Shown: positions 20,079-30,656, counted from the stretch's first letter. The stretch is DNA of 64,000 bases from Rhizorhapis sp. SPR117 (GCF_021742065.1 NZ_JAKKIE010000015.1:7887-71886), one strand, 5' to 3'. Notes: generated from the sequence alone by a model not told the origin. Program-made: numbers and translations.

Positions 20079-20241
20079 ATATCGCGGTGGACGGCCGTAC
20101 CCGTAACGCCGGACTTGCAATCGGCGCCGGCATCCGCACAGTTTCTTGCGCCGATAGAACCGGCGGTCCGGACAGAAAAATGGCGACCAAATTTGGCGAA
20201 GCTTCCAGGTCCGTCACGGGCGCGGCCGGGAGGGGTGACAG

Positions 20242-21141
20242 GTGAGCGATCCATACGAAGTTCTCGGCGTCGCGACGTCCGCCACTGCGGATGACATCCA
20301 GAAAGCCTATCGCAAGCTCGCGAAGAAACTCCATCCAGACCTTAACCCAGGCGATGCGTCGGCCGAGGAGAAGTTCAAGAAGGTCGCGGGCGCATACGAT
20401 CTGCTGAGCAACGCCGAGAAACGCAAGCGCTATGACGCGGGCGAAATCGACGAGACCGGTACCGAGCGGCCTCAGCAGCAATATTATCGTGATTATGCCG
20501 GATCGGACTTCGGCCGTTATGCGAGCAGCGCGGGCTTCGAGGATTTTGCAGCGGGCGATGATCCATTTGCAGATCTGTTCCGGCGGAGCACGCAGGCACG
20601 CGCCAATCGCCGCGGTCAGGACCTGCACTACCGTCTTTCGATCAGCTTCGTGGAGTCCATTACCGGCGGTCCGCAACGCGTCACCCTCCCTTCCGGCGGC
20701 ACGCTCGACGTGACGATCCCGGCCGGTATCGTCGATGGCCAGTCCCTGCGGCTAAAAGGCAAAGGCGCGCCGGGCACCGGCAAGGGCGGCCCTGGAGACG
20801 CGTTCATTGAGATCGAGGTCCGATCGGATCCCCGGTTCATCCGCGATGGCGACGACATCACGATCGAGGTGCCCATCTCGTTGAGCGAAGCGGTCCTCGG
20901 CGGCAAAATCCGCGTGCCGACGCCCACCGGGGATGTGACGATGACGGTCCCCGCAGGCTCAAACAGCGGCAGCACGCTGCGCCTGAGGGGCAAGGGCGCG
21001 CCCCTGCCCGGCGGCGGCCGCGGGGATGAGTTCGTCAAGCTCAGAATCATGCTTCCCAAGCCGGCGGATCCCGACCTCGAACAGTTCGTCTCGAACTGGG
21101 AAGCCGGAAAGAGCTTCAATCCTCGTGAGGCAGGGCGATGA
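20242..21141 (+). CDS. cbpA: CbpA-type DnaJ co-chaperone
   Basis: The 299-residue protein has a J domain ([20 protein letters not shown], then HPD in LHPDLNPG), a short Gly/Phe-containing linker without the zinc-finger repeats of classical DnaJ, and two C-terminal substrate-binding subdomains ([19 protein letters not shown] and a second copy [19 protein letters not shown]). It stimulates DnaK and here would feed ClpB. GTG 20242 is preceded by GGGAGGGG. Its stop overlaps the ATG of the modulator gene by four bases. Confidence 0.93.
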   Translation: MSDPYEVLGVATSATADDIQKAYRKLAKKLHPDLNPGDASAEEKFKKVAGAYDLLSNAEKRKRYDAGEIDETGTERPQQQYYRDYAGSDFGRYASSAGFEDFAAGDDPFADLFRRSTQARANRRGQDLHYRLSISFVESITGGPQRVTLPSGGTLDVTIPAGIVDGQSLRLKGKGAPGTGKGGPGDAFIEIEVRSDPRFIRDGDDITIEVPISLSEAVLGGKIRVPTPTGDVTMTVPAGSNSGSTLRLRGKGAPLPGGGRGDEFVKLRIMLPKPADPDLEQFVSNWEAGKSFNPREAGR

Positions 21142-21479
21142 TCGATCTGGACGAATTCCTGGCGCGCTCGGGCATCGACCTCCGTTCGCTGGAACTGTGG
21201 ATCGAACGCGAATGGATTATCGCCGAGCAGCGGTCCGCGACGATCATTCTGTCCGATATGGACGCGGCCCGCGCACGTCTCATTCGCGATCTCAAGCATG
21301 ATTTCGGCGTAAACGACGAGGGCATCGACATCGTGCTTCACCTCGTGGATCAATTGCATGGTCTTCGGCAGGTCGTCGCCGAGGCTCGAGCGCAGGCCGA
21401 AGCGCAGCCGCGTCGCGGCGTCCGACGCTCGCGAGGGCCTAGATCGGCCCCACCACGCCCGCCTCGAAAGAAGTCATAG
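21138..21479 (+). CDS. cbpM: Chaperone modulator CbpM
   Basis: The 113-residue protein starts [20 protein letters not shown] and has a MerR-like helical fold ([27 protein letters not shown]) ending in a helix and a basic tail. CbpM proteins bind the J domain of CbpA and hold it inactive. ATGA overlap with cbpA shows translational coupling, the normal arrangement for this pair. Confidence 0.88.
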   Translation: MIDLDEFLARSGIDLRSLELWIEREWIIAEQRSATIILSDMDAARARLIRDLKHDFGVNDEGIDIVLHLVDQLHGLRQVVAEARAQAEAQPRRGVRRSRGPRSAPPRPPRKKS

Positions 21480-21659
21480 CTCAGGATGACGCCTGATCAT
21501 GGCCATTATCGCAAAGCAATGATCCTCCCCGGTCAGCGGCCTTTGGAAAGTCTGCGCGGCGCATCGCTTCCCAATGTATATTCCGGCGAGACTGCGTAGA
21601 TTCCCGAGGCGCGCGCCGTGTTCGGATCCCCTAGGGACCTGGCCAGAGGAGCGTTTCCG

Positions 21660-22331
21660 ATGGATGGCACTGACAAGCGAAGGGCGCGCCATGTGGTTGT
21701 CCTTGCTCACCCCGATCCAGACAGCTTCAACGCGACGATCGCCCGCGCCTATTGCGACGCCGTGATCGCCTTCGGGCAGGAGGCTTCGGTGCGGGATCTC
21801 TATGCGATGGGCTTTGATCCACGTCTCAAGAATTCGGAGCGACCCGATAAGCGAGGCACGAAGCTTGCGACGGACGTTCGCGCTGAGCTCGACGCGCTGT
21901 CCGGCAGCGACGTGATCGCCCTCGTCTATCCTATTTGGTTTGGCATGCCGCCGGCGATCCTCAAGGGCTATATCGACCGAGTGGTCGGTGCCGGCGTGAC
22001 CCCTCAGCAGGTCCAGCATAGGGCGGCGGAGGGTCCACTCACCGCTGGCCACATGGTGTCGATAACGACGTCGGGCGCTCCAGAGGAATGGCTTCACGAG
22101 CAGGGCCAAATCCAATCGCTGCGCGAACTCGCCACCCTATATCTTTTCCGCGCCTTTTCGATGCATTCGGCGGATTATCTGCACATCGGAGGCATCGTCG
22201 AAGATCTGCCGAAAGACATCATCGAAGGTCATCTCTCGGACGTCCGCGCAAAGGCTGGTGCGATTTGCGAGAGGATCGCCGTCGAGCGTTACGGTGCGCT
22301 GCCGAAGCCGACAATCTACGATGGAAGCTGA
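21660..22331 (+). CDS. Flavodoxin-fold NAD(P)H:quinone reductase family protein
   Basis: The 223-residue protein opens with HVVVLAHPDPDSFNATIARA, the FMN-binding start of the flavodoxin-2/KefF/NQO group, and has VIALVYPIWFGMPPAILKGY, the usual interface and flavin segment. It would reduce quinones or other electrophiles with two electrons and may protect from redox cycling. ATG 21660 is preceded by GAGGAG at 8 bases; a GTG at 21618 is less likely. It stands alone between cbpM and a 560-base gap. Confidence 0.85.
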   Translation: MDGTDKRRARHVVVLAHPDPDSFNATIARAYCDAVIAFGQEASVRDLYAMGFDPRLKNSERPDKRGTKLATDVRAELDALSGSDVIALVYPIWFGMPPAILKGYIDRVVGAGVTPQQVQHRAAEGPLTAGHMVSITTSGAPEEWLHEQGQIQSLRELATLYLFRAFSMHSADYLHIGGIVEDLPKDIIEGHLSDVRAKAGAICERIAVERYGALPKPTIYDGS

Positions 22332-22889
22332 GGCGCTCCCGGAACGTCGAGCGAGCTTTCCATTGGTTCCGGAAAAGCTTCGCTTAGGCGGATACGTGGC
22401 AGACCCGCTGCGGACCGCGCCGAGGAGACATGGGCTCGCGCAAGGAGAAGCATTTAGCCCGTTCGCACGACCGCCGCTTCTGCCTCAATGAAGGGCGACA
22501 TAGAGAGACACGGCGGATCGCGCCTCGGACCCTTTTTTAGGTACACAAGGGAGGGACCACGGACGGGATTCCTCGCAGGCGGAAGCGCCGAGAATCTGTT
22601 GCCCCTCCTCTGCGCCTTGCAAAAAGGGGCCGCTTCTGTGACTTGTGACGAGACAACCGATCCCGCCATGGAATTCCCGTTCATACCCTGAGTCCGACAA
22701 GAAGGCATGAGGATGGTGGGATTCTCGTGTGCGACACTCTCGCCGATGTTCGCGCTCTCTTGGCGATTACCCATCGAGGACGGTCGGTTCGATGGCCAGC
22801 CTTGCCAGGGGCCTAACGCGCGCCCGAACCGGGCAGATCGGCACCGGCATCCGTGGGAGACGATGCTGTGTGCTGAGAGCAATGCGCGA
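22332..22889 (+). other. Gap without a convincing gene
   Basis: Several short frames exist on both strands, none with a good start, family likeness or gene-like composition. A short T-run at about 22532-22537 is not preceded by a clear stem. Confidence 0.4.
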
Positions 22890-24734
22890 TCAGCGCGAGA
22901 CTCGGCGGGCCCCGGCTGAAGCCAGGGTTCCGGCGACCGCGTCCGCGCGGTTCCGCAGCAACGATGTGGCAGCCCCGCGGTCCAGGGGTTGGGAGAAGAG
23001 GTATCCCTGGCCATGCTCAAAGCCCAGCCGGCTGAGCGCCGAAGCCTGCTCTTCGGTTTCAATACCCTGCGCCACCACAGCGATGCCAAGCCTGCCTGCA
23101 ACCAGCAGCAGCGCCTCGAGCACAGCGCCGGTTTCCGGCTCGGCACAGAACCGCTCGATCAAACCCCTGTCCAACTTGAGCCCGTCGATCGGCTCCGTGA
23201 GCAGCTGCGTCAAAGAGGCGCTACCCCCTCCGAAATCGTCGAGTGCGATCCGCAGGCCAAATTGCCGCAACGCGGCGATACGCTTGGGTACCAGCCGATG
23301 GTGCCGGACGGGGGCAATGGTCTCGGAAATCTCCAGGACCAGCTTTCCCAGAGCGACGCCGCGCCGCTCGAAGGAATCCAGGAGCTGCTCCTCGAGGCGG
23401 CCACCGTAAAGGTCGGCCGCAGCGATATTGATGCTGACATGATCGATCGGAATTTCGAGATCCTGCCATGTTCGGATGTCTTCCGCGATCAGGCTCAGCA
23501 TACGCTCGGTGAGTGCCGACGCGAGTTGTCCGTCGGACAGGGCTTCGCGGAACTGACTCGCTGCCACTATCCGTCCGGCCGTGGTGCGCAGCCGGGCGAG
23601 TGCCTCCAGTGCGACGATCTGATCCGTGCCGAGGCGCACGATGGGCTGGTAATGTGGTTCGATCCGATTTTCCTCGAGGGCGGCACTCAGATCCCGGATG
23701 GCCGAAAGACGGTGCGTGATGCGGGTTTCAAGTCCCGGCCAATACCGTACAAAGCCGCCGCGCCCGGTCTCCTTGGCATGATAGAGTGCAAAGTCGGCAT
23801 TTCTCCGCACGGTTTCGGCGGCCTGATCCCCTGGGCTGAGCACGGCACCACCGATCGTAGCCTCCGGAACGAGCATGTGACCGCGGCAGGGAACGCCATC
23901 GCTGAGGGCACTGAGTATTTCGCCGGCAAAAGCGTCCAGATCCCGAAGGGAATCGCTGGACTGGACGATGATCGCAAATTCGTCCCCGCCTATGCGAAAC
24001 ACTTTCTCGGGCGATGAAGCGGCCGACGTGCGCGCTGCGACGGCCTGTAGCAGACAGTCGCCCGCATGATGGCCGAACGTGTCGTTCACTACCTTCAGAT
24101 TGTCCAGGTCGACGATCAGCAGACCCCATGTGCCAGGGGCGTCGCATGGAAGTAGGGAGAGCATCTGATTGAATGCAAATCGATTGTCGAGCAGTGTCAA
24201 CGCATCGACATTTGCCCGCCGTTCTCGTTCGACCGCCCGTTCGTGCCGTTCGAGCGCGATTGCGCAGAGGCGGGCACAGGCTTCAAGGACGCGTTGTTCT
24301 GTATCGGTCGGACCCCGGCGGTCGAGACGCAGGAGAGCCACGGCACCAAGAAGACCGCCGCTCGCCGCACAGATTGGCGCGAGCCAGTAGCTCTGCAGTT
24401 CGTGCAGCGCACCAGCGTCGGCACCGCACGACTCCGGCAAGCGTGGGATATCGCCCGGAACGATCGAAGAACCGCGACGCCCCGTGGCGACCCATGATCT
24501 CAAGATAGGAGCGATGACCTCCCGGCAATGAGCTTCTCGGTAATCCTCGGCGAGATGTGACATCCGGGTGCCGTCGACCGAGCCGTTCGGATCGACAAGC
24601 AGCACTGAACAGCGACTCATCGGCAGCACCATCTCTATTTTCTCGGAGAGGCAAGCAAACGTCGTCGAGAGGTCGGCGCCTGTCGCGATCGCTTCAAGTA
24701 TAGTGTTTTCCAGGACCAACAATTTACTAAGCAT
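22890..24734 (-). CDS. GAF-GGDEF-EAL cyclic-di-GMP protein
   Basis: The 614-residue protein has an N-terminal GAF-like sensor (about 1-165), a diguanylate cyclase domain with IGGDEFAI, and a phosphodiesterase domain with VALEALARL, an intact DDFGGG loop and GQGYLFSQPL. No membrane segment is seen, so it is probably cytoplasmic and responds to a small ligand or redox state. Both catalytic signatures look intact, so either or both activities are possible. ATG 24734 is preferred over the adjacent TTG. A palindrome GTTTGCG-N4-CGCAAAC lies 185 bases upstream, matching sites near the Crp/Fnr gene at 27529. Confidence 0.92.
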   Translation of the reverse strand: MLSKLLVLENTILEAIATGADLSTTFACLSEKIEMVLPMSRCSVLLVDPNGSVDGTRMSHLAEDYREAHCREVIAPILRSWVATGRRGSSIVPGDIPRLPESCGADAGALHELQSYWLAPICAASGGLLGAVALLRLDRRGPTDTEQRVLEACARLCAIALERHERAVERERRANVDALTLLDNRFAFNQMLSLLPCDAPGTWGLLIVDLDNLKVVNDTFGHHAGDCLLQAVAARTSAASSPEKVFRIGGDEFAIIVQSSDSLRDLDAFAGEILSALSDGVPCRGHMLVPEATIGGAVLSPGDQAAETVRRNADFALYHAKETGRGGFVRYWPGLETRITHRLSAIRDLSAALEENRIEPHYQPIVRLGTDQIVALEALARLRTTAGRIVAASQFREALSDGQLASALTERMLSLIAEDIRTWQDLEIPIDHVSINIAAADLYGGRLEEQLLDSFERRGVALGKLVLEISETIAPVRHHRLVPKRIAALRQFGLRIALDDFGGGSASLTQLLTEPIDGLKLDRGLIERFCAEPETGAVLEALLLVAGRLGIAVVAQGIETEEQASALSRLGFEHGQGYLFSQPLDRGAATSLLRNRADAVAGTLASAGARRVSR

Positions 24735-24918
24735 CAATCGCGGCCCCAGGAAATCCGGTTCGTCAGTAAAGACATCCTTTAGCGCGAGCGAGCTTAATCG
24801 AATCCTAAGCGGGGCAGAGACAGGATAGAAAATTTAGACCAAGTTGGTCTTATTAACCACATCAAGCCGGATACCGAGCCGTAGCATGCGCTTCATGGCT
24901 CTTCGGCTCGAACGTATT

Positions 24919-24936
24919 GTTTGCGCTGGCGCAAAC
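24919..24936. promoter_or_regulatory. Palindromic operator GTTTGCG-CTGG-CGCAAAC
   Basis: A perfect 7-bp inverted repeat around CTGG. The TTGCG-N4-CGCAA core has the geometry of a Crp/Fnr-family site and recurs at 28304 and 31123. It stands between the c-di-GMP gene start and the catalase 3' end, so it most likely controls the c-di-GMP gene. Binding by the 27529-28266 regulator is inferred. Confidence 0.6.
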
Positions 24937-25069
24937 ACGCTGTTGATAATGTCCTGATACTGGAAGACGAGTTGAGAGCGCCATAAGCAACCGCTTGGAA
25001 CCATAGCCGTCCTCTTGCTGGAGCGACCTGTCGAGTGGGCCCGAATCAGCTGACAGATCTGGTCACGCT

Positions 25070-25106
25070 CGCAGCAATCCGCTCGCTGAGCGGGCGGATT
25101 GCTGCG
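25070..25106 (-). terminator. Long hairpin downstream of catalase
   Basis: CGCAGCAATCCGC pairs perfectly with GCGGATTGCTGCG, with an inner CGC-TGA-GCG stem. It lies 17 bases past the catalase stop on the minus strand. No T-run follows, so it may stabilise the mRNA end or act as a Rho-dependent end. Confidence 0.5.
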
Positions 25107-25122
25107 ACGGTTCCCCGAGGTT

Positions 25123-26646
25123 TCAGGAGGCCTCGAGTTCTGGATGCCGTTCCGAACCCTCCCCCATTCCCTGAGCAGGCGCCGGTGCGTTGCCCGCGCG
25201 AACACGCTCCTCGATTGTGCGGCCGACGTCAGCGTCGATGCTCTTCCAGTAATCGATTGCCCGTTCGAGCACCGGAGAGCGCACGCCGCCGAGCAGGCTG
25301 CCGGCGACCGTCTCGATGAGCCTGCCGCGCTGCGCATCATCGAAAACCTGCCGCACGAGAACGCCCGCCTGTGTGAAGTCGTCGTCGTCGGGACGCAGGG
25401 TATAGGCGCTGCGGACCATCTCTCCGTCAGCTTCCCAACCGTCAGCTACGGGACCCGTCTCGTCCGCCCAGGAACGACCCCCGCTGTTGGGCGCATAGAC
25501 CGGCGCGTTGCCGCTGTGATGATAGGCCATATGTCCGTCGAACATATAGCTGTTGACCGGCACGCGCGCCTGGTTGACCGGGAGTTGATGAAAGTTCACG
25601 CCGATGCGGCTTCGTTGCGCGTCATTATAGGCAAACGCCCGGCCGAGCAGCATCTTGTCGGGCGAGAGCCCAATCCCGGGCACGGTGTTGCCGGGTGAAA
25701 AGGCCGCCTGCTCGATCTGCGCGAAGAAATTTTCCGGATTGCGATTGAGCGTCATCGTGCCGACCCGGATCAGCGGATAATCGTCGTGGGACCAGGTCTT
25801 GGTCAGGTCGAACGGGTTGATCCTGTAGGTTCTTGCTTCCGCATAAGGCATGATCTGCACGGACAGCGTCCAGCTCGGATGCTCGCCGCGGACGATCGCT
25901 TCGAACAGGTCGCGACGATGAAAATCGGCGTCCGCGCCAGCCATGGCGGCGGCCTCGGCGTTCGTGAAACTCTCCAAGCCCTGGTTGCTGTGGAAGTGAT
26001 ACTTCACCCAGAATCTGTCGCCCTGGGCATTGATCCACATATAAGTATGTGAGCCGTAACCGTTCATATTACGCCAAGTACGCGGCAGGCCGCGGTCGCC
26101 CATCAGATAGGTCACCTGATGTGCAGATTCGGGATTGAGCGTCCAGAAATCCCACTGCATGTGGTTGTCGCGCAAGCCCGAGTCCGGCAGCCGCTTCTGG
26201 CTGCGAATGAAATGGGGGAACTTTATCGTGTCCCGGATGAAGAAAACCGGGGTGTTGTTGCCAACCAGGTCGTAGTTCCCGTCGCTCGTGTAGAACTTCA
26301 GCGAAAAGCCACGCACGTCTCGCCATGTGTCGGGACTGCCCGCCTCGCCGGCGACAGTCGAAAAGCGGGCGAGCATCTCGGTCGAAGCCCCCTTCTGGAA
26401 GAGGGCCGCCCTCGTGTAGGCCGAGACGTCCTCTGTCGTGTCGAAGACGCCGAACGCGCCTGAGCCTTTCGCGTGCGGCTGACGCTCGGGGACTTTCTCC
26501 CTGTTGAAATGTGCCATCTGCTCGAGGAAATGCACGTCGTGCAGAACGATCGGGCCGTCGGGACCGATCGTGAGCGAATTGCGGTCGCTGGACGCCGGTG
26601 CGCCCGTGCTCGTTGTTGAGCCGATCGCAGCCTTGAAATCCGACAT
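25123..26646 (-). CDS. katA: Monofunctional haem catalase (clade 3 type)
   Basis: The 507-residue protein decomposes hydrogen peroxide. The distal His motif is in [14 protein letters not shown], the distal Asn lies in the [18 protein letters not shown] region, and the proximal haem ligand Tyr is in [15 protein letters not shown]. Length around 500 fits small-subunit clade 3 catalases. ATG 26646 has GGGAG 6 bases upstream; the in-frame ATG two codons earlier sits directly on that site. No signal peptide, so cytoplasmic. No OxyR gene is adjacent. Confidence 0.95.
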   Translation of the reverse strand: MSDFKAAIGSTTSTGAPASSDRNSLTIGPDGPIVLHDVHFLEQMAHFNREKVPERQPHAKGSGAFGVFDTTEDVSAYTRAALFQKGASTEMLARFSTVAGEAGSPDTWRDVRGFSLKFYTSDGNYDLVGNNTPVFFIRDTIKFPHFIRSQKRLPDSGLRDNHMQWDFWTLNPESAHQVTYLMGDRGLPRTWRNMNGYGSHTYMWINAQGDRFWVKYHFHSNQGLESFTNAEAAAMAGADADFHRRDLFEAIVRGEHPSWTLSVQIMPYAEARTYRINPFDLTKTWSHDDYPLIRVGTMTLNRNPENFFAQIEQAAFSPGNTVPGIGLSPDKMLLGRAFAYNDAQRSRIGVNFHQLPVNQARVPVNSYMFDGHMAYHHSGNAPVYAPNSGGRSWADETGPVADGWEADGEMVRSAYTLRPDDDDFTQAGVLVRQVFDDAQRGRLIETVAGSLLGGVRSPVLERAIDYWKSIDADVGRTIEERVRAGNAPAPAQGMGEGSERHPELEAS

Positions 26647-26981
26647 GGTCATCTCCCGCAGAGTCGCGTTGAACATCGGGCACCGGACATTCCTTTTCGA
26701 ACCCTATATCGGGGCCTGATCTCGCCAATACGTAATATGCCTATGTCGGCCCCCGCGCGCTTGATCAGCATTCACGAAATGTCCGAGACTCCCCGCCTGG
26801 CGAGGGCGCACGCCGTCGGCTCAATCGGCGTTGCACCCGCACCTATGGATCCGCCGACAGACAGGCGGCAAGACGTGCCGAGGGATCCCAGCCAAGCCTT
26901 CCCGGAGGATTTTATCGCTTCTGGTACGTTGCACATGCTTCGCAATAGCGTATCAATGGCATGTATTGCCGGAGACTTGCC
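26647..26981 (+). other. Intergenic region with a repeated upstream motif
   Basis: Between the divergent catalase and 26982 gene. It contains CGCAATAGCGTATC at 26941-26954, which recurs as CGCAATAGCATATC at 28355-28368 upstream of the TonB receptor. No gene is convincing. Confidence 0.4.
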
Positions 26982-27449
26982 ATGTACAGCTTTGTCGACC
27001 AGCCCGTGGATCAGCTTGCAGCGGGCAGCCGTTTCATTCTCGAGAGGATGCGCGACTGGCTTGCGACTTTGCCGCGCGCGGCTGATCCGGCCGAGACGCA
27101 AGACTCCCCCTTTCCGCGCCTGGCGATGCGTCCGGTGCGTGAGGATTTCCATGGACTGATGCTCGAGCTCGACCGCGAAGGTCGGCTGGCATCGTCGTTC
27201 GGCAAATCTGGGCAGGCCTGGATCACCGGAATGGAGGCCGTGCTCCTCGCGCTCTGGTCCGATGCGATGGCCGATCGCGGCGAGCGCGTCCGGGGCGTGC
27301 TGCACCTGCTGCTCGTCGAACCGGCGATCGAGCGGGCAATGGTTCGGCTCGCCCGCGTCGCTTCGCGTCTGGTGGGGCTTCGCATTGCTCCGACCGGCAT
27401 CCGGTCCTCGGGCGAGCGGCGCTCCGAGCACCTCCGAGATGCTCGTTAG
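26982..27449 (+). CDS. Uncharacterised protein
   Basis: The 155-residue soluble protein is helical by composition (MYSFVDQPVDQLAAGSRFIL, HLLLVEPAIERAMVRLARVA). No motif or family is recognised. ATG 26982 has GGAG 7 bases upstream. It is convergent with the Crp/Fnr gene. A 14-base motif shared with the TonB-receptor upstream region lies 28 bases before the start, so the two may be co-regulated. Confidence 0.6.
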   Translation: MYSFVDQPVDQLAAGSRFILERMRDWLATLPRAADPAETQDSPFPRLAMRPVREDFHGLMLELDREGRLASSFGKSGQAWITGMEAVLLALWSDAMADRGERVRGVLHLLLVEPAIERAMVRLARVASRLVGLRIAPTGIRSSGERRSEHLRDAR

Positions 27450-27528
27450 GTGGTCGTAGTCGATGGACACCAGCTCAATCAGGCGACAACCCGTTGCGTG
27501 GAAATGGAAACTGAACACCTCGCGCAGG

Positions 27529-28266
27529 TCAGTCGGTACCGGTGTCTCCGATTCCCCGCATGGCGCCCAAATCTCGAACAGTGATATACTGCCCTCTGCT
27601 GGTGAGGACGCCTGCCTTCTCCCATGTCGCGAGCGTCCGACTGGCCGTGTATAATGTCGTGCCCGCATATTCCGCGATATCCTTGCGCCGCAACGGAATG
27701 GTGATCGCCGTACCCTCGGGACAGTTTGATCCCGCTTGTGCGGCAAGTCTGAGAATAGCCTGCGCCAGACGCTGCTCGGCGCGCAACGTCGCGAGCTCGC
27801 GCATGCGCTCCTGAGCCTCTCCGAGCCGGGTTCCGAGCACATGAATGACATTGAGAGCGATGGCCGGATATGACGTCATCAGGTCCACAAGGCCCTGCTC
27901 GCTCCAGCTGAGGATGACCGAGCTCTCCGCCGTGATCGCATTCGCAGGGAAGAGATGGTCGGTGAACAGCGGAACGGTACCGAACATCTCACCCGGCGCG
28001 ATGAAGCGAACGATCGCCTGGCCACCTTCCTGACCGGTCTGCGAAATGCGGATGCTGCCGGAGCCGAGCGCGAAGGCGCGGCTTGCACGCTCCCCCTGCT
28101 CGAAGACAACGCTGCCGCTCGCGACCCGATCAACCTGCATCGCCGCGCGAACCGTTGTAAGAGCCGCATCGGGTAGCGAACGGAAAAGCTCAAGCTCCTC
28201 GAGCCGCAGAAGCGCCGCCTTGCCGTTCATCGAAGTAAAAGCCTGCATTCGTTGTCGCTCCGTCAA
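27529..28266 (-). CDS. Crp/Fnr-family transcriptional regulator (no iron-sulfur cysteines)
   Basis: The 245-residue protein has a cyclic-nucleotide-binding-like jelly roll (residues about 20-140), a dimerisation helix and a C-terminal winged helix-turn-helix (IPLRRKDIAEYAGTTLYTAS, RTLATWEKAGVL). The recognition helix TLYTASR differs from the E-SR of FNR, which fits a non-FNR operator. It lacks the Cys cluster of FNR. It is divergent from a TonB receptor, with TTGCG-CCAG-CGCAA between the two starts, and the same palindrome occurs at 24919 and 31123. The signal (haem, NO or other) is unknown. Confidence 0.88.
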   Translation of the reverse strand: MTERQRMQAFTSMNGKAALLRLEELELFRSLPDAALTTVRAAMQVDRVASGSVVFEQGERASRAFALGSGSIRISQTGQEGGQAIVRFIAPGEMFGTVPLFTDHLFPANAITAESSVILSWSEQGLVDLMTSYPAIALNVIHVLGTRLGEAQERMRELATLRAEQRLAQAILRLAAQAGSNCPEGTAITIPLRRKDIAEYAGTTLYTASRTLATWEKAGVLTSRGQYITVRDLGAMRGIGDTGTD

Positions 28267-28303
28267 CGATAGTCCTCACCCATGAAGATATTCTGGCCAT
28301 CCG

Positions 28304-28317
28304 TTGCGCCAGCGCAA
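28304..28317. promoter_or_regulatory. Palindromic operator TTGCG-CCAG-CGCAA
   Basis: Lies between the divergent Crp/Fnr regulator (start 28266) and TonB receptor (start 28384). It is a 5-4-5 inverted repeat with Crp/Fnr spacing, so autoregulation and receptor control are likely. Identical to the site at 31123. Confidence 0.65.
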
Positions 28318-28383
28318 ATCCGGCATTGATCGGGCATGTTATTCGCAAACGCCTCGCAATAGCATATCCAGGGGGCAAGCAAC

Positions 28384-30633
28384 ATGCCTATCGGCCTTGT
28401 CCGATCGGTGCCGCGGCGCACCGAAGGCGGTCACTCCAGAATGCCCTCGGCGGGGCTCGCCATGCTCGTCGCCGGTGCCGTGCCCCAGGCTGCGCTGGCG
28501 CAATCCGCGACGCCTGGCAGCACTGGCGCCGAGATCGTCGTGACGGCGCCGCGGGATGTCATCGCACCTCGGCTAGGTGCGACCGCGGGTGGCACGGCGG
28601 TCGTCACCGCCGAGAGCATGCCTGCTACCGCCAACCTGACGATTTCGCGTGCGCTGGCCGACGTTCCGGGTGTGGTGGTTCAGGACTTCTTCGGGGGCAA
28701 CGATCAGCCGCGTATCCAGATCCGGGGCTCGGGACTACAACAGAATCCCGTCGAGCGCGGTGTGCTGGTGTTGCAGGATGGACTGCCGCTCAACCGGGCC
28801 GACGGATCCTATGTCGTCGGCTTCGCCAATCCGGGGAGCGCGGACGCAATTGAGATCTATCGCGGCTACACGGCCAACCGGCTCGGAGCGACCGTGTTGG
28901 GCGGAGCGCTCAACCTCATGTCGCCGACAGGACGGAGTTCGCCCGGCGTAAAGCTCAATCTCAGCGGCGGCAGCTTTGACCAGATTGGCGGACTCGCGGA
29001 ATACGGTCTGTCCCGCGATGGCTTCGATATGCTGCTCCACGGCGACGTCAGCCATCGGGACGGCTTTCGCGTCTACAACAAGTCGGAGCGGACAAGCGTT
29101 GGCGGCAATCTCGGTTTCCGCCTCTCCGACGCATTCACGCTCCGCGCCTTTGCACGCTACACGGATCTTGGGTTCGATGTCGCAGGGCCGCTGACCCGCG
29201 ATCTGCTCGAAAGCAATCCGCGCTCGGTGTTCGCCGGGCCGACGGTGACGCCTGGCGGTCCGATCAATCCGGGTCCCAATGTGGTGCGGGACCGGCCGCG
29301 CCGCGAACCCAGCCAGCTCCTGATCGGTGCCCGCGCTACCGGTTCATTTGGTTCGCATATCGTCGATCTTGCGGTCGGCTACACGCAGACCGACGACAGC
29401 TTCCGCTTTCCGATCTCCGCCGGCGTGCGCGTAACCGACGGGCACGACGCCACAGCGGTGCTGCGCTACGCCTATAAGCCGGATGGGTCGCGGCCCCTGC
29501 CCCTGTTCGAGGCCACGGGCCAGTATGTGAATGGCTCCGCCGACCGGGATCAATATCTCAATCTGTCGGGACGCCGTGGCGCACAATTCGGCAACAACCG
29601 GCTGAAGGCCGATACGCTTGCGCTCAATGCGGCTTTCAACATCCCGCTGGGCGACCGGATCACGCTGTCGCCCTCGCTCGCATGGTCGCGTGCGACCCGC
29701 GACAATGTCGACCGTTATGCTCTCCCTGCGCGCCCAACCGCCGCCTACGCCCCGGCCAATCCAACGATGGCGCTGCCGGGAGGTGCCGTGCCCACGGTCA
29801 GCTCAAGCTATGCGCGCGATTATGAAGGCTGGAGCCCGGCGCTCGGTATCAGCTGGCGTGCGGCGGAACACCAGACGCTGTTCGCGGCAATCAGCCGCAG
29901 CTTCGAGCCGCCGACTCATGACGATCTGTTCGCGACCGTAAACGGCACGCCGAACAGCAGCGCGGGCCGACCCAACCCGGCCAATCCGGCAATGCCTGCG
30001 GCCGTGTTCGTCACGCCGGACCTCAAGGCGCAGCGCGCAACGACGCTGGAGGCGGGCTGGCGCGGTGATGCCGGCGTCCTGTCCTGGGATGGCGTCCTCT
30101 ACTATAGCTGGGTCAGAAACGAGCTCCTCAGCCTGCGCGATGCGTCAGGCACGTCGTTGGGCGCGGTCAATGCGCCGCGCACGCGCCATTTCGGTGTTGA
30201 ACTCGGCGTCACCGCGCGAATCGCCCCGGCGCTCACGGGCAGAATCGTCTACACCTTTCAGGACTTCCGGTTCCGCGACGATGCGCTGCGCGGCGACAAT
30301 CGGCTCGCAGGCGCGCCGCGGCATTGGGTCCACGCGACGCTCGCCTATCGGCCGCTCGAAGGTCTGGCCCTGGAGGCAGCTCTGCGTTGGGTGCCGGAAA
30401 AGACGCCGGTCGACAATCTGGGCACGCTTTACAATGACCCATATGCGATCGCCGACCTGCGCGGCACGTATCGGATCAGCGACAGGCTCTCGCTGTTCGC
30501 CGAGATCACCAATCTCTTCGACAAGACCTACGCCTCCTCGTCGCTGATCGTCGATCATGCGCGGCCCGACCAGGCCGTCTTTCTTCCCGGTGACGGCCGC
30601 AGCTTCGGCGGCGGCGTGACCGTCCGTTTTTAG
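28384..30633 (+). CDS. TonB-dependent outer-membrane receptor
   Basis: The 749-residue protein has a signal peptide, a plug domain (GAEIVVTAPR as TonB-box-like start, LADVPGVVVQDFFGGNDQPR, IQIRGSG) and a 22-strand barrel ending in the typical aromatic VTVRF. Such receptors import siderophores, haem, cobalamin or other large ligands. The in-frame ATG at 28441 is an alternative, but the usual basic start favours 28384. A periplasmic cupin protein gene follows after 23 bases and a CopD-like gene after that, which could form one operon. Ligand unknown. Confidence 0.9.
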   Translation: MPIGLVRSVPRRTEGGHSRMPSAGLAMLVAGAVPQAALAQSATPGSTGAEIVVTAPRDVIAPRLGATAGGTAVVTAESMPATANLTISRALADVPGVVVQDFFGGNDQPRIQIRGSGLQQNPVERGVLVLQDGLPLNRADGSYVVGFANPGSADAIEIYRGYTANRLGATVLGGALNLMSPTGRSSPGVKLNLSGGSFDQIGGLAEYGLSRDGFDMLLHGDVSHRDGFRVYNKSERTSVGGNLGFRLSDAFTLRAFARYTDLGFDVAGPLTRDLLESNPRSVFAGPTVTPGGPINPGPNVVRDRPRREPSQLLIGARATGSFGSHIVDLAVGYTQTDDSFRFPISAGVRVTDGHDATAVLRYAYKPDGSRPLPLFEATGQYVNGSADRDQYLNLSGRRGAQFGNNRLKADTLALNAAFNIPLGDRITLSPSLAWSRATRDNVDRYALPARPTAAYAPANPTMALPGGAVPTVSSSYARDYEGWSPALGISWRAAEHQTLFAAISRSFEPPTHDDLFATVNGTPNSSAGRPNPANPAMPAAVFVTPDLKAQRATTLEAGWRGDAGVLSWDGVLYYSWVRNELLSLRDASGTSLGAVNAPRTRHFGVELGVTARIAPALTGRIVYTFQDFRFRDDALRGDNRLAGAPRHWVHATLAYRPLEGLALEAALRWVPEKTPVDNLGTLYNDPYAIADLRGTYRISDRLSLFAEITNLFDKTYASSSLIVDHARPDQAVFLPGDGRSFGGGVTVRF

Positions 30634-30656
30634 ATCCACCAACATTGGAGGTAATG

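Noticed and set aside
26772..27851. Minus-strand frame of 359 codons
   Set aside because: Runs antisense to the 26982 gene and overlaps the Crp/Fnr gene in another frame; composition is shadow-like.
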